A stretch of DNA of 64,000 nt, taken from contig NC_053393.1 of the NCBI RefSeq assembly GCF_905171765.1, positions 70,091,371-70,155,370 of the forward strand, in the 5' to 3' direction. Of the stretch, positions 52,057-63,488 are shown one piece after another. The DNA is from Bufo bufo. Its lineage: Eukaryota; Chordata; Amphibia; Anura; Bufonidae. Position 1 is the first letter of the stretch, and each line of letters starts with the position of its first letter. The translations under genes and the position numbers were made by a program. The notes under the pieces are model-generated. The model was given only the letters and a program-made list of their open reading frames with translations. It did no database searches and was not told where the DNA came from.

Positions 52057-53326
52057 AAAAAACAGAGCCCATCTGGCTTGACGGGGATTCAACCTCTTAG
52101 CAGACTCGAGAAACATAAGGTTTTTATGGTCAGTGACAACAGTTACACAATGTCTTGCCCCCTCCAGGAAATGCCTCCACTCCTCAAATGCCCATTTAAT
52201 GGCCAGCAGCTCCCTATTCCCTATGTCATAGTTTCTCTCCGTGGGAGAGAATTTCCTGGAGAAGAAGGCACATGGTCTCAGATTAGTGAGGCTAGCAGGA
52301 CCTTGTGAAAGGACTGCTCCTACGCCATCCTCGGACGCATCCACCTCCACAATAAAAGGTTTCTCCTGATCAGGCTGAATCAGAATGGGAGCGCTACTGA
52401 ATGCCTTTTTTAATTTTTCAAATGAAGAAATGGCCTCAGTAGACCAATTCTCCAAATCCGCCCCTTTCTTAGTAAGGTCGGTCAACGGTTTAGCAATTAC
52501 GGAAAAATTCAGAATAAATTTACGATAGTAATTGGCGAAACCTAAGAACCGTTGTAAGGCCTTTAAGGATGAAGGTCTTACCCATTCCTTAATTGCTAGT
52601 ACCTTACCAGGATCCATCTTGAAGGCGTGAGGAGTCAGAACATGCCCTAGAAACAGAATCTCCTGTACACCAAAGACACATTTCTCTTGTTTAGCGGATA
52701 GCTGATTCTCCCTCAACACCTCTAATACTTGTTTAACATGAGACACATGGGATTCGAAGTCAGGAGAGAATATCAAAATGTCGTCAAGATAGACAATAAC
52801 AAATTTACCTAAGTACTCCCTAAGAATGTCATTCATGAAGTTTTGGAACACAGCTGGGGCATTGCTGAGTCCAAAAGGCATCACTTGATATTCAAAGTGT
52901 CCTACCGGAGTATTGAACGCCATCTTCCATTCGTCTCCCTCCTTGATTCGGATTAGATTGTATGCCCCTTTCAGGTCAACTTTGGAAAACCAGGTTGCCC
53001 CCAGAACCTGGTTAAATAAATCCGGAATCAATGGGAGGGAGTATCTATTCTGGACAGTGATTTTATTTAATCTCCGGTAATCGATACATGGCCTAAGACC
53101 ACCATCTTTTTTCTTAACAAAGAAAAACCCCGCCCCCATAGGAGAGACAGAAGGTCTAATATGCCCTTTACCAAAGCTCTCCTTAATATAATCTTCCATG
53201 GCCTTGCGTTCGGGCATAGAAAGATTATAAATTCGTCCTTTAGGAAACTTGGCCCCCTCTACTAGCTCTATGGTACAATCATAAGGTCTATGGGGGGGTA
53301 GAACCTCCAGGGTTGGTGAGTACTGT
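52045..53326 (-). pseudogene. pol: RT and RNase H of chromovirus C, 5' truncated
   Basis: [20 protein letters not shown] is followed by [43 protein letters not shown] and [11 protein letters not shown]. RNase H follows ([24 protein letters not shown]) up to [10 protein letters not shown], where a one-base frameshift ends it. Upstream of about 53220 the frame continues briefly until it meets the inverted LTR piece; protease and gag are missing. Confidence 0.92.
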
Positions 53327-53630
53327 CACGGGGTTCCGAAGGTGCACTCGGTCACCATTGCCCGCAGAACTGTTGCTTAGCTTTTGGAATGAGGTTCTGT
53401 GTTTGACCTCATTCCCAGGGCGGCTTTACTAGCTGGGTGGCTCCCTGCTCCTAGTCTGCCTTGAGCGCCGAGCTGATCAGCTCGGCGCTCAAGGCAGACT
53501 AGGAGCAGGGAGCCACCCAGCTAGTAAAGCCGCCCTGGGAATGAGGTCAAACACAGAACCTCATTCCAAAAGCTAAGCAACAGTTCTGCGGGCAATGGGG
53601 GACCGAGTGCACCTTCGGAACCCCGTGACA
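53327..53630. repeat. Perfect palindrome made from the LTR end
   Basis: 53480-53630 equals the LTR end at 50361-50511, and 53327-53478 is its inverted copy. The pivot is at GAGCTGATCAGCTC near 53473, which falls on the short hairpin CCGAG..CTCGG already present in the LTR. Confidence 0.9.
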
Positions 53631-53635
53631 CTTAG

Positions 53636-54814
53636 TTAAACATTATAGCATGATACATGAGATGTGCCCTCATATGTTTATAGACATGAACACCTAGGGA
53701 ATTGGCACCACAAATATGTAAAGTCTCATTCAGGCCATTTGGTCCCCATATCATGAGAAAAATTTCCGGATATCAGTCATTTACAGCTATACCAGTCTAT
53801 TAGAGAATAATTGAGCTGCCAATATCCCATAACAGTGACTTTGTGCATCAACCACTCAAAACCACTTCACCGCGAAGGGATTTACATAATCATAATGTGG
53901 GCTCAGATAACCTGTGATACACCACCTCTGCTTATAGTACCACCTTCCCCACATACATAGACAGCACACCAACATGCTTAGTCCCTACACCGGTGCTAAG
54001 TGGCTCACCACTTTATATTGACCTAAGCGCTCCGGGTACGCTGCTGCCTCTCCATACATCTGATCAGTGGGGGTGCAGGGAACCAGATAGGCCATCAGTA
54101 ACAAAATTGGGGAAAACCCCTTTAACACAAGAGTATAGCACAGCCCATTCAGATGTTTTTCCCTCTTGTCTGCGGCATAAGAGGGATATTATGATCTCAG
54201 CCATGAATGTCTGAGATGGGAATATCCTTATAAGCATAGGAACATAGTAATCTATCTATTTCATATGAAGGTTGTATGTTCTCCCTGAATTTCCTCCCAC
54301 ACCCCGAAGACATACTGATAGGGAATTTAGATTGTGAGTTCCACTGGGGACAGCAAGTGATGGAAATGTATGTAAAGGAATATTAGTGGTACTATGTTAA
54401 AAAAAGAAAAGAATTCTAGTTCATATCTATTTATGAGCTTATTTTGTGCAGTTAGTTCTGAGAATAGGGGTTTTTGGTCTAATAGTCTCATCATGTCATC
54501 TCCACATTAATTATTTTTTATCTTTCCTGCACATCATTTGCACACTTTTTATTTTATTTTCCATTCTGTGTGTGTAAGTGGTTAAGATGTGGCTTTTCAA
54601 AGAAATACAATGGTGCAGAAACTCAATATTGCAGTTGTCAGAGGATGATGGGGTTTGTCGTTTCTCAGCAGCTCGAGACCCACATTTTGGAGACCACAAT
54701 GCTCTACCAATGATACTTTATTCTGGAACAAATTGCTGATTTAGGTATAAAATCTGGCTACCAAGACACAAACTTTGAATTAAAAATTAAACAAACTTGC
54801 TTGTAGTTAAAGGG
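53636..54814. other. Unassigned old sequence
   Basis: No ORF with a motif. 54240-54410 includes TTTAGATTGTGAG..GGGGACAGCAAGTGATG, a phrase common in decayed vertebrate LINE 3' ends. The rest shows nothing. Confidence 0.35.
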
Positions 54815-54984
54815 CCCCTGTCACCAGAACTAGGTAGCTAGTGGAGTCATTGCGGTGTATCACCGAGTCATGCTCGCCATCCCACCCACTTCGCTGTTAT
54901 AGACCACCCCTTGGTTCCTGACCATGTGAAATCTCCCTGGGATCCTTACATGTGCAGTGAGTGGAGGTTTATACACCTCAACTT
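54815..54984. repeat. TTAA-type MITE end
   Basis: TTAAAGGGCCCCTGTCACCAG is a T2/Kolobok-like start. The right end is not seen because Tc1 sequence follows. Confidence 0.45.
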
Positions 54985-55196
54985 CAAGCACTCACTTGAA
55001 TCCAATTGAGCAACTGTGGGACCACCTCGATCGTTGTGTTCGCTCTAAAGATCCTCCCCCACGCACCCTTCAGCAGCTGTGGGATGCACTGCAGTCAGCA
55101 TGGCTCTAGATACCTTTGACAACCTACCAGGACCTAAGTCATGCACACAGCAGTTATTCTGGATATTAGCTGGTCATAATAATGTGACTCCATTGT
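54985..55196 (+). pseudogene. Tc1-like transposase C-terminal fragment
   Basis: It reads LESNPIEQLWDHLDRCVR, then DPPPRTLQQLWDALQSAW. The Glu of the DDE triad is in NPIEQLW. The catalytic core upstream is missing. This is a different Tc1 subfamily from the two upstream. Confidence 0.75.
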
Positions 55197-55689
55197 GTGT
55201 GTGTGTAGATATGTGGTTAAGGCTGCCGGGCAGCCTGTATTTGTTGGAGGGGCAGAGGCCACGCCCCCTCTGCCTTTATAACCTCGGCGGGAGTTACAGA
55301 CGGGACGTGCAGCCAGGTACCCCTCCCACCCTCCCCTTTTCTCTTCAGTTCTATTGGGGTAGGCCCCCTTTTAGGCCTACCCTCGCTCCGGGCTCCCGGC
55401 ATTTACCAGCCTTCGGTAAGCTCCGATTAGTACGTTCAAGGGCCGTCGGCCTGACCACAAATATGTATATACACACACACGTATAACAATATGGTGATGC
55501 TAGGGAGGCTCATCCCCGTCACCGCCTGCCATTGGTTGCCCCCTTCCCCCACCACGACACCGGATGTTTTCATCCCCGCACGGGGACAAGCAGCGGCAGC
55601 CGTGTGGGAACCAGGAGCAACGCGGGTGCCGGGAGCCAGGTAAGTAGAATCAGTGTGATGGGCCCAGGTATATGGGGGGCACTTCCAGG
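55197..55689. other. GC-rich repeat-like sequence
   Basis: It contains CACGCCCCCTCTGCC, CTATTGGGGTAGGCC..GGCCTACCC and AACCCCTTTAAGGG. It is probably MITE or LTR debris. No gene can be defended. Confidence 0.3.
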
Positions 55690-56430
55690 CTCAGATAACC
55701 CCTTTAAGGGTACTGCTCTCTCCTGGATCACTTCCTATCTCTGACTGCTCCTTTAGTGTATTATTTGCTGGCTCTACTTCTTCTCCTCTTTCTCTTGATG
55801 TAGGCATTCCTCAGGGTTCTGTCCTAGGTCCTCTACTCTTCTCCCTCTACACAGCCCCCATTGGACAGACTTTCAATACCATCTCTACGATGACGACACC
55901 CAACTATACACTTCATCCCCTGACATCAGCCCTGCTTTACTCTCTGTATCTAAAACTGAACCTCTCAAAAAAGGAACTTTCCACAATCTACTAACCCACC
56001 TAAACTTGATATTTCAATTTCGGTCTGCAGCACTATCATAACTCCTGTGCCCACTGTCTTGGGGCCATATTTGACTCGGATCTTTCCTTTATTGCCCATA
56101 TCCAATCACTTGCTCACTCTTGTCGTCTGCACCTCAAAAATATCTCCAGAATCCACCCTTTTCTTACAGTGGAAATGGCAAAAACTCTTGTTGTTGCATT
56201 GATTCATTCTCGTCTTTAATACTGCAACTCATTACTAATCAGTCTCCCTCTCACTAAACTTTCCCCCTTTAGTCTGTCCTTAATGCTGCGGCCAGGCTCA
56301 TCTATCTATCCATCCGCTATACTACTGCTACTAGTCTGTGCCAGTTACTTCACTGGCTGCCCATCCACCACAAAATACAGTTGAAACTTCTCACCCTCAC
56401 GCATAAAGCTCTCCACAGTGCTGCACCTCC
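55690..56430 (+). pseudogene. Decayed L2-like LINE
   Basis: Across shifting frames it encodes [17 protein letters not shown], then [11 protein letters not shown] (the RT active site with an extra Asp where Ala is usual). GVIFDSDLSFIAHI, HLKNISRIHPFL, then LHWLPIHHK follow. These are L2-clade motifs. Several deletions and stops make it old. Confidence 0.75.
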
Positions 56431-56755
56431 AGACGTCTTTAATATTGATTGGACCCTGGGCAAGAATTTACTTGGGCCCCCTGGATCCCGCTTTCCTACA
56501 CCTTAGCATGCAATCACGCCCTCCACCACAACAGTTTTGTCTGCGATTGCATTGCGTTGTTCAGTTTTTTTCTGCGCGAGTGCAAAGCGTTTTGCACTCG
56601 TGTGATAAAAAAACTGAATGTTGGTACCCAGACCCTAACCCGGACTTCTTCACTGAAGTTCGGGTTTGGGTTCGGTGTTCTGTAGATTTTATTATTTCCC
56701 ATTATAACATAATAGCATTCTTTAATACAGAATGCTAAGTAAAATGTCCATTGAG
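56431..56755. repeat. MITE-like repeat with a hairpin
   Basis: CAGTTTTTTTCTGCGCGAGTGCAAAGCG faces CGTTTTGCACTCG..AAAAAAACTG. Then CCGGACTTCTTCACTGAAGTTCGGG forms a second hairpin. A common anuran repeat form. Confidence 0.55.
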
Positions 56756-57112
56756 GGTTAAAAAATAATAAGGATTAACTTATATTTGATGACTAGATTT
56801 GCGTTATACGAAAATTCTATACTATTAATTAACTGCCTGAATAAATAAAACGCTTAAAATACCATTTTAATAAATGCTACTTATTAAAAACTTGCGGCTC
56901 TCCACTAGATTTACAAAAACAGGCTCAATGTGAGAGGGTGGTGTCTGTCCACAAATTATAAGGACACAGCAACCATTTCACTGTTATCTCTCACACATTA
57001 GTATATAGTTGTCCACTGTGGGAGATGTGTGCCAATATTGTTTATTTACAGTGTCGGTGTATATCAACACACAATGTATCACTTTCCCTTTAAAGTGGTG
57101 TCTATAAGATAC
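56756..57112. other. Unassigned AT-rich sequence
   Basis: No gene or repeat end was recognised. Confidence 0.3.
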
Positions 57113-57293
57113 AATGGGATGTTGTCCCAGGATCACTCATTCATATGCAAGCGCTATTTTGTTTATGTGCCAAATCTGGCCACCAGCACCATACATCCAG
57201 GGGTCTAATAACGTATGGTGCTGGTGGTCAGATTTGGCACATAAAACAATAGCGCTTGCATATGAATGAGTGATCCTGGGGCAACATCCCATT
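57113..57293. repeat. 180-bp near-perfect fold-back
   Basis: Arms of about 80 bp (AATGGGATGTTG to GCACCATA) are inverted around a 20-base loop near 57192-57211. Only a few mismatches are present. No TTAA, TA or 8-bp duplication was clear. Confidence 0.8.
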
Positions 57294-57489
57294 GAACTCA
57301 ATGCTCTAAGAGTCCCAAACCCGAAGCAGATCGGCCTTCACCACTGCTTTTAGTACAATAATGGCTTGACTACTACAGCCATTTTGAACAAAGCCATTTT
57401 GAACGGAGGAATGGGCAAAAATTCCTCAAGTTGTTGTGAAGGACTAAACAATTACTGGAAAAATTTAGTTACAGTTATTGCTGCACAAG

Positions 57490-57690
57490 GGGGTCACACC
57501 AGATACTGAAAGCAAAAGTTCACATACTTTTACCACTCACAGATATATGGTATCATTTTCTTCAATAAATAAATGACCAGGCCTAATATTTGTGACTTGT
57601 GTGAAAATCTGATGTCGTTTTATTTCAAATTTATGCAGAAATATAGAAAATACTGAAGGGTTCTCAAACTTTCAAGCACCACTATATTTC
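57490..57690. repeat. Tc1/mariner-like terminal fragment
   Basis: AAAGTTCACATACTTTTACC..AATAAATGACCAG and GGGTTCTCAAACTTTCAAGC, both phrases of Tc1-like terminal regions. No transposase. Confidence 0.5.
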
Positions 57691-58046
57691 CTGTTCCTGT
57701 GCTTTCTTCTGCCCATAGGGTGCACATGCGCACTCTCTTAGGTTCTTAAAGGGCCAGCATGCACACACCCTAATCAGTTCCAGGCTATGGTAGACTTCCC
57801 TGGAGCATTTGAGGCACCTTCCCCTGTTGAAGCTGCCTGAGCAATAGGTTCTAGCTCTCTAGTTTCATACAACGGTGTGCTACTTGTCTTGCTTGCTCTT
57901 GTCTACCATTTTGACCCTTAGATTCCTGCCCTGACCCTCTGGCCGACTTTGGATTGCATGTAATCTGCCTTCCCCGACCATGGATTATCCCTGACTACGG
58001 TTTCTATTGATCACCGTGGGTCAGCAGTCTACTGAACAAAGACTAA
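57691..58046 (+). repeat. Gypsy-type LTR fragment
   Basis: TTGCTTGCTCTTGTCTACC, CCTGCCCTGACC, CCCTGACTACGG, then CCGTGGGTCAGCAG is the phrase order of an LTR R-U5 region. No clear ends. Confidence 0.4.
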
Positions 58047-58570
58047 TCTAAGAGGTAGCAGCCTGACTAGCCCCAAGTCAAATCTGTTCTGTAGACACAG
58101 TGGATCCACATATGCTTCGCAACAGTACGTAATTGTAGAAAAGATAAGATGAATAAGAGTACAGTAGGATGTGGAAAGTGCCTAATAGTCTATTTTTAAA
58201 GGTTGCCATCTTTAGTAAATGCTGACAATCTAAGCTGTGAAAGACCAATCGCCAGAACGCAGCATGGGCACAGAAGCAATATGGACTCACAGCATGGCTG
58301 CTGTCATCCCTTTTTCACTTTAAAGCCAGAGCGAATTTTATCCACTGACAATTCACTAAGTGGTCTAAGCTACTTGAATTGCACTTTAATAGCAACATCA
58401 GCAAATTCTCAGCTGGTTTTTTTTTGTTTTCAAGAGAAATGGTGCCACATTACCCTACAATGCAAGTCAATTCGGACCAAATGCCAGAGCCCCAATTTTT
58501 CTAATCTGACATATTATTTCATGTGGTAATAACTTTGGAATGCTTTTATGTACCCAAGTTTTTCTGAGAC
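58047..58570. other. Unassigned sequence
   Basis: Nothing I can name. It may be single-copy. A 108-codon frame within it (58203-58529) has no domain features. Confidence 0.3.
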
Positions 58571-59405
58571 TTTTTTTTTACATGACACGGGGCAGATTTA
58601 CTAATAGTGCCACACTTTGCACTACAAATATAAATCACAGCCTTAATATTAGATGAATTTACCATTCTGGTGCATGGACCTTTATAAATTGGCAGTATCG
58701 TAAATCCTGCAATAGATTTACAGTAGAATTCTGAAAATGTGCCAAAATTGTATCCGTGTGCCAGAATTTTGGCCATACCCCCCAAATGTGTCCACGCGCC
58801 AAAAAAACTGTCTAGTCTAAGTTTACGTTTCCCTATAAATTGGTGTAGTTTTACTTGTAAAATGTTCCAAAATGTTGGTGCATTGGAGCCATATTTAGGC
58901 CACATCCCCTTTCACACAGTCAAGCACCATTAGAAAAGTGTGTAAAACAATTGGTAAAAACTTCTGCATTTTCAACAGTAAATTTGCCGCATTGTCCTTT
59001 ATGGTTTTTTTTGTAAGTTTTGGTTCATATGTTTTATGCGTATTTAAAAAAATATAATATTTAACTCACTCCATTTCAAAATATACACCCCTCAAAGTAT
59101 TCAAAACCACATATAGGATACAACCCTTTAGGTGCTTCACACGAATTTAAAAAAAATTAAGGTGAAATTTAAAAATGGCTTTATTTTTTAGCAGATTTCC
59201 AGTTTCCTTTCTTTTTTCCCCCTCTGTAACAGCATTTTTAACAAAGAAAAAACACTCAATATTTATTACCCAGAGCTATCAGATTTTGGAAGTATCCCAT
59301 ATGTGACATACGGTAGTCTGCGGCTTCACTCAAACACAGGCCATAGAAATGAAAAAGCATCTTGTGGATTTTGAAGCTTTCTCCTTTTAGGCTATTTTTC
59401 CATCA
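58571..59405. repeat. MITE plus diverged copy of the TTAAGG-end transposon
   Basis: GGGGCAGATTTACTAA faces CAGTAAATTTGCCGC (58583-58993), a MITE. From about 59080 on, ACACCCCTCAAAGTATTCAAAACC..CCCATATGTGAC follows the same order as 46345-46570 but is strongly diverged. Confidence 0.55.
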
Positions 59406-60012
59406 CCATTTCTGCTTTGCAGATGCCTTGAGGAGCCGAAACATATGAAACCACCACTGAAATAATCGTCACAGACAGTAAAAATGTGTAATAACATTAA
59501 TAATGACTGCTTCTGTGCCCACTATATGGTAAAAATGGCCAACTTTGTGCCCCATATAAAATAATAAAGCTACCTTGAAAAATTATAATGGTGGGCATTT
59601 TGACTGTGTGGCGGCACAATGGGGAGCTATTACTGTTTCGGGTCTGAAAATTGGTTTAATATGGGTTTATTAATAAAAAATAACCTCTTTCTGCCTCAAA
59701 ACAGTAATAATATCCCACTTTGCGCCCCAAACGATAAAAATGCCCACCTTTGTACCCCCTAACAGGAAAGATAATCACAATTTCAAAATGAGTGGCACAT
59801 CTGAAGTCTCTTCTTGTCTATGAAGTCGGCATACCAGTGCAGATCTTGCAATGTCTGCTGACATCCTATTTGCACACGGACATCTTGGTTGAAATCTTGC
59901 TATTCCTAGGGGGTAGGCCTAAAGAAGTTGCTGGCCTTGAAAATGCCATGTCTGGGGACATACGGCCTCCTGCTCTTCCATAGATTTCAACTGTATCTGC
60001 ATTCTGAGGACA
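59406..60012. other. Unassigned, with one hammerhead-like fragment
   Basis: CCTTGAGGAGCCGAAACATATG at about 59428-59450 recalls CTGAGGA and GAAA with a palindromic CATATG. It lacks helix II, so it is not called as a ribozyme. Runs of TAATAATGACTGC and ATGGTAAAAATGGCC follow. Confidence 0.3.
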
Positions 60013-60016
60013 CAGT

Positions 60017-61159
60017 TGTGGTACGCCAGACCTGCAGGGTATTGCGATTGTGAGGTCACGGTTAATGGCAAGCGAGGGTTACTCACAGTTTTGTAGGGAA
60101 ACCCTGGGCAGGCATACAGCAGTGAAGGAGAGGCTGGCACAGGAGTCCTCTGGGGCACACTCTGTATTTCGGGACCAGGCCTGATGATGGTTGAGGTGCC
60201 CTGGGTGTTGCAGGTGTTTTATGTGCCTGGGGCAAGGTCCCATTGATGTACGTGACGCCAGTGCCAATTGGACGGTGGCACACCGTATAGTGATAGGTGG
60301 AATAATTGAGGACTCAGTAGGTAAATCCAACGTCTTTTTACTTGAAGAATACGGTGGAAACTTTATACATACAGTTCGGTTGATAAATGATTGCAATGCA
60401 GTTCCTCAGACAGTATTTCACAAACAGGTAGACTTCAGATGGCGGCAGGAAATAAACAGGCAAGATACTTGGAAGAACCCAATGGTGATTGCTTTACAGT
60501 GCAACCCTACTCTATCCCCTTCAGCTATTCTAGCTGGCTGGATGCCAAGGCCCGGATGCCTGAATGCTGGCTTATGTCCTTGGTATATCGGTTCTTTCTC
60601 CAAGATCAGCACTTGCTGTATTCTATATAACCTCTGTCCATCATGGCACTTATCTGACCTGGTATTATCCTGAATTGCCTGGAGGGTAACTGCTGGCTTT
60701 CTCCCAGGAGGTGCTATCCTGCCACTGGGGCGTCTTCAGAGCGAACTAAGGCTCTCTTGATCCACAGGTAGGCTAGGATCCCTCTACTAGCCCCCTGGTT
60801 ACAACTAACAGCCTGGGCTGTCTAGCTGCATGTCAGGAGAAGGCCCACAGCTTATCACTAGCTGGTGCCTTACCACTTGTCTCTGCAGACTCCTGACTCT
60901 GAACCCCCAACTCCTGTCTGGGCCTGAATACTTATACCAGGGCTACTCTAGCTCCCTCTAGTGTCTAGGATGACTAACGACAGAGACTAGGCCTGATACT
61001 TCATAATACAGGGAAAAACATTACATATAACCAATACTTTATACATTACATAAAATATGCACAATTAGAAATGTCACTCCTGTCCCTAGTGAGGAGAAGT
61101 CACGCACACCCCAATTGACCCTCGTGTAGTGCCCACGCTTAGCTAGTGGGGACACTACA
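60017..61159 (-). repeat. Solo LTR of the cold-shock-ORF element family
   Basis: It aligns along its length to 4541-5659 (CGCCAGACCTGCAGGG, TGTTGCAGGTGTTT and GTGTAGTGCCCACGC) at roughly 80% by eye. CAGT flanks both sides (60013-60016 and 61160-61163), a 4-bp duplication as for the complete element. Confidence 0.85.
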
Positions 61160-61163
61160 CAGT

Positions 61164-61739
61164 TACACTTAAAAGAGACACGTCTCCAGGGATCTGAGGC
61201 AACAGGCTAAAACTTAAGTGCTCCAGATCGCTAGGAGACCCTTTGGGGATGGGGACTGTGAGCAACTACCCAGTCTTCCCCGCCCCACCTCCCATAAGTT
61301 GGTACTATTTAGGGCTTTACAATTTTTTTTTTATCTGTATGTGAAGAAAAAAATGTTTCCATTCACCATCACAAAGCAGAGACATTTTTCTGATGTTTCA
61401 TATAGCAGACACCCGGGTCTAGTGTGTGCAATCGATTGAAATGTGACCACGGAATCTGAAAGCAGAAAACCCGGGAGTGATGTGCTCCTGAGCCTTGAAC
61501 AGATCCCCTGTGTGGCAATTGCGGGAGCCTTTGGTTACATCTGAAAGGCCTGGTCTATATGAACAAACCAGGGCTTTCAGAGATGCATGCAGTTCCCATG
61601 GAGCCCTGAAGGTGGTAGGGCCCCATAAGAACATAGCAATCTTGCAATGTATTGTAAAAGCAATCTAATGATTGCCTAATAAATTCACATAGTAAAAGCT
61701 TTAAAAGTTAACAAAAAAAGTTAAAAAAAAGTTTAAAAC
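61164..61739. other. Unassigned sequence
   Basis: GATCGCTAGGAGACCC and T-rich stretches. Part (61640-61739) begins the AT-rich repeat that surrounds the next LTR. Confidence 0.3.
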
Positions 61740-63115
61740 AATTAAAATCCCCCTTTCCCCATTAATAAAATAAAAATAAATAAACTATGAAAAAAATAAA
61801 CATCATATTATGCCCCAAAACCCATACTATTAAAATATACAAATATTTATCCTTTACAACAAACAGCGTAATGAAAAGAAAAAAACCTCAAAATGGTTGA
61901 TTTGCCATTTTTTTGTCTCTTTACCTCCCACAAAAAAAATTAATAAAAATTGATCAACAAGTCATACTGTACTGTCTTCATACACGTTCACACAGTGTGC
62001 AGTCTGACATTCAGTATAAACCATTCCTGTCTTCCAAATAAGAGGACTGTTTTCTGTAGTCTAACTTGTTTATTGGCAAACAGGAGTATTGATGTGGTAA
62101 AACTATAAGAATACAAATAGCTTGTATAAGTATAAAGCGAACAAGATAGCATGTACAGCAGGAAGCATAGAACAACATGTACTACAACATTACATTAACT
62201 CTGAGCAAATGTTCCAAAATGGCTGCCTGTACATAGAATTGCATAGCTAACATCAAACAGCTACATGTTCCCAGAGTAATACTACAGCTAACTAAACATC
62301 ACTGCATAACATAATATCCCTGAGAAAAGGTAGATCTCACTAACCAGATATACTTGCACAAAGATGGTGGAGTTTAAGAAGAACTGCATGGAACAGCTCT
62401 GCTGATGTCCTGTAGTCTTTATGTAGACTGAAGACTGTGGCTTCTCCTTCCCAGAATGCCTTGCACTACCCACAATGCCTAGTATCTCCCACAAATACAA
62501 TAACCTTTATTAACAAGAAACACAAGTGCAATACATTTTTACCTAACTAATAACTACTGTTAGCTAACTAATAACAGGAATAAGCAAACTGAAAGCAGAA
62601 TTGATCTGTAATGAGACTGAAATGAATCTCCCAGTGCTGGGACAGAACACATACACACTCCAAAATGACATCAATAAAAACTAGAAATCGTCCTGAAAAA
62701 AATAAGTCCTCACACAACTCTAAAAAAGTTATAGGGGTCAGAATATGGCAATGAAAAGAAAAATATTATTTTTATATATATTTTTTCAGTATTAAGAAAA
62801 ACTACATGAATGTGGTATCGTTGTAATCATATTGACCCAGAGAAAAAAGGATAGAGGTCAGTTTCACCACATAGAGAACATCGTAAAATCAAAACCCAAA
62901 AAACTGTGTGTATTTTCCTATTCCACCACATTTGGAATTTTTTTTTACAGTTTCCTACTAAATTGTATGTAATATTAAATGGTGCCATTACAAAATGCAA
63001 CTTGTTCTGCAAAAAAAAAGCCCTCATATGGCTATGCGAACAGAAAAATAAAAAAGTTATGGCTCTAGGAAGGCAAGGAGTAAAAAACGAAAATGCAAAA
63101 GCTTGGCTTTTGACA
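61740..63115. repeat. AT-rich interspersed repeat, interrupted by a solo LTR
   Basis: AATAAAAATTGATCAACAAGTC runs on, after the LTR, into CCAAAATGACATCAATAAAAAC. It ends with AAAAAAGTTATGGCTCTAGG. This word order is typical of a widespread frog DNA element. No ORF. Confidence 0.55.
61968..62649 (-). repeat. Solo LTR with 5-bp target duplication
   Basis: 682 bp, TGTTCTGTCCCAG to GACAGTACA on the minus strand. CATAC flanks both sides (61963-61967 and 62650-62654). An AATAAAGG polyadenylation-like word lies near 62503 on the minus strand. Confidence 0.8.
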
Positions 63116-63159
63116 GACGTCCCATAGCACTGAATAGAGAGGTGGTCATACATGCTCGG

Positions 63160-63250
63160 TGCGCTCTCAATTCACCGCTATGGGAGTTCTGAAAATAGCT
63201 GCTTGCTCAGCTATTTTCAGAACTCCCATAGCAGTAAATGGAGAGTGTAC
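63160..63250. repeat. Short fold-back
   Basis: CTATGGGAGTTCTGAAAATAGC faces its complement around a short loop, with outer arms CTCAATTCACCGC/GCAGTAAATGGAGAG. Confidence 0.75.
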
Positions 63251-63488
63251 CGTGTATGCATTCTGTAGATAGAAGCGGGTCATAGAAGATCTGCATCTAT
63301 CTGATATTTATGGCATATCCTAGCCATTTACCATCAGTGTCTGATACGGACCAACCCTGTTTTTCTCTTTCATTGTAAAATGGTCTTTCTTTTTTTAAGA
63401 TTGTAGATTCTATTCTCTTATTCTGTAGGCTTATCATCAGTGTAATTGTCTGTTCTTGCTGTATGAGCTTTGACTTAATTAAAGTATA

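Larger units (their letters stand above)
49825..53630 (-). mobile_element. Ty3/gypsy chromovirus C with palindromic 5' end
   Basis: CTTAG flanks both sides (49820-49824 and 53631-53635), so the ends are real integration ends. The 3' LTR (49825-50511) is complete. The 5' side has no complete LTR, gag or protease: only the first about 150 bases of the LTR, joined to an inverted copy of itself, precede a truncated pol. A defective cDNA seems to have integrated. Confidence 0.9.

Noticed and set aside
55079..55486. A 135-codon host gene
   Set aside because: Its start is the Tc1 transposase C-terminus in another frame and the rest is GC-rich repeat; no exon signals are evident.
58203..58529. A 108-codon open frame as a host exon
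   Set aside because: No motif, no splice context that stands out, and ordinary length for chance in AT-moderate DNA.
59428..59450. Hammerhead-like CTTGAGGAGCCGAAAC
   Set aside because: The first C-T is changed and helix II has no room. It is noted only as a possible relic.
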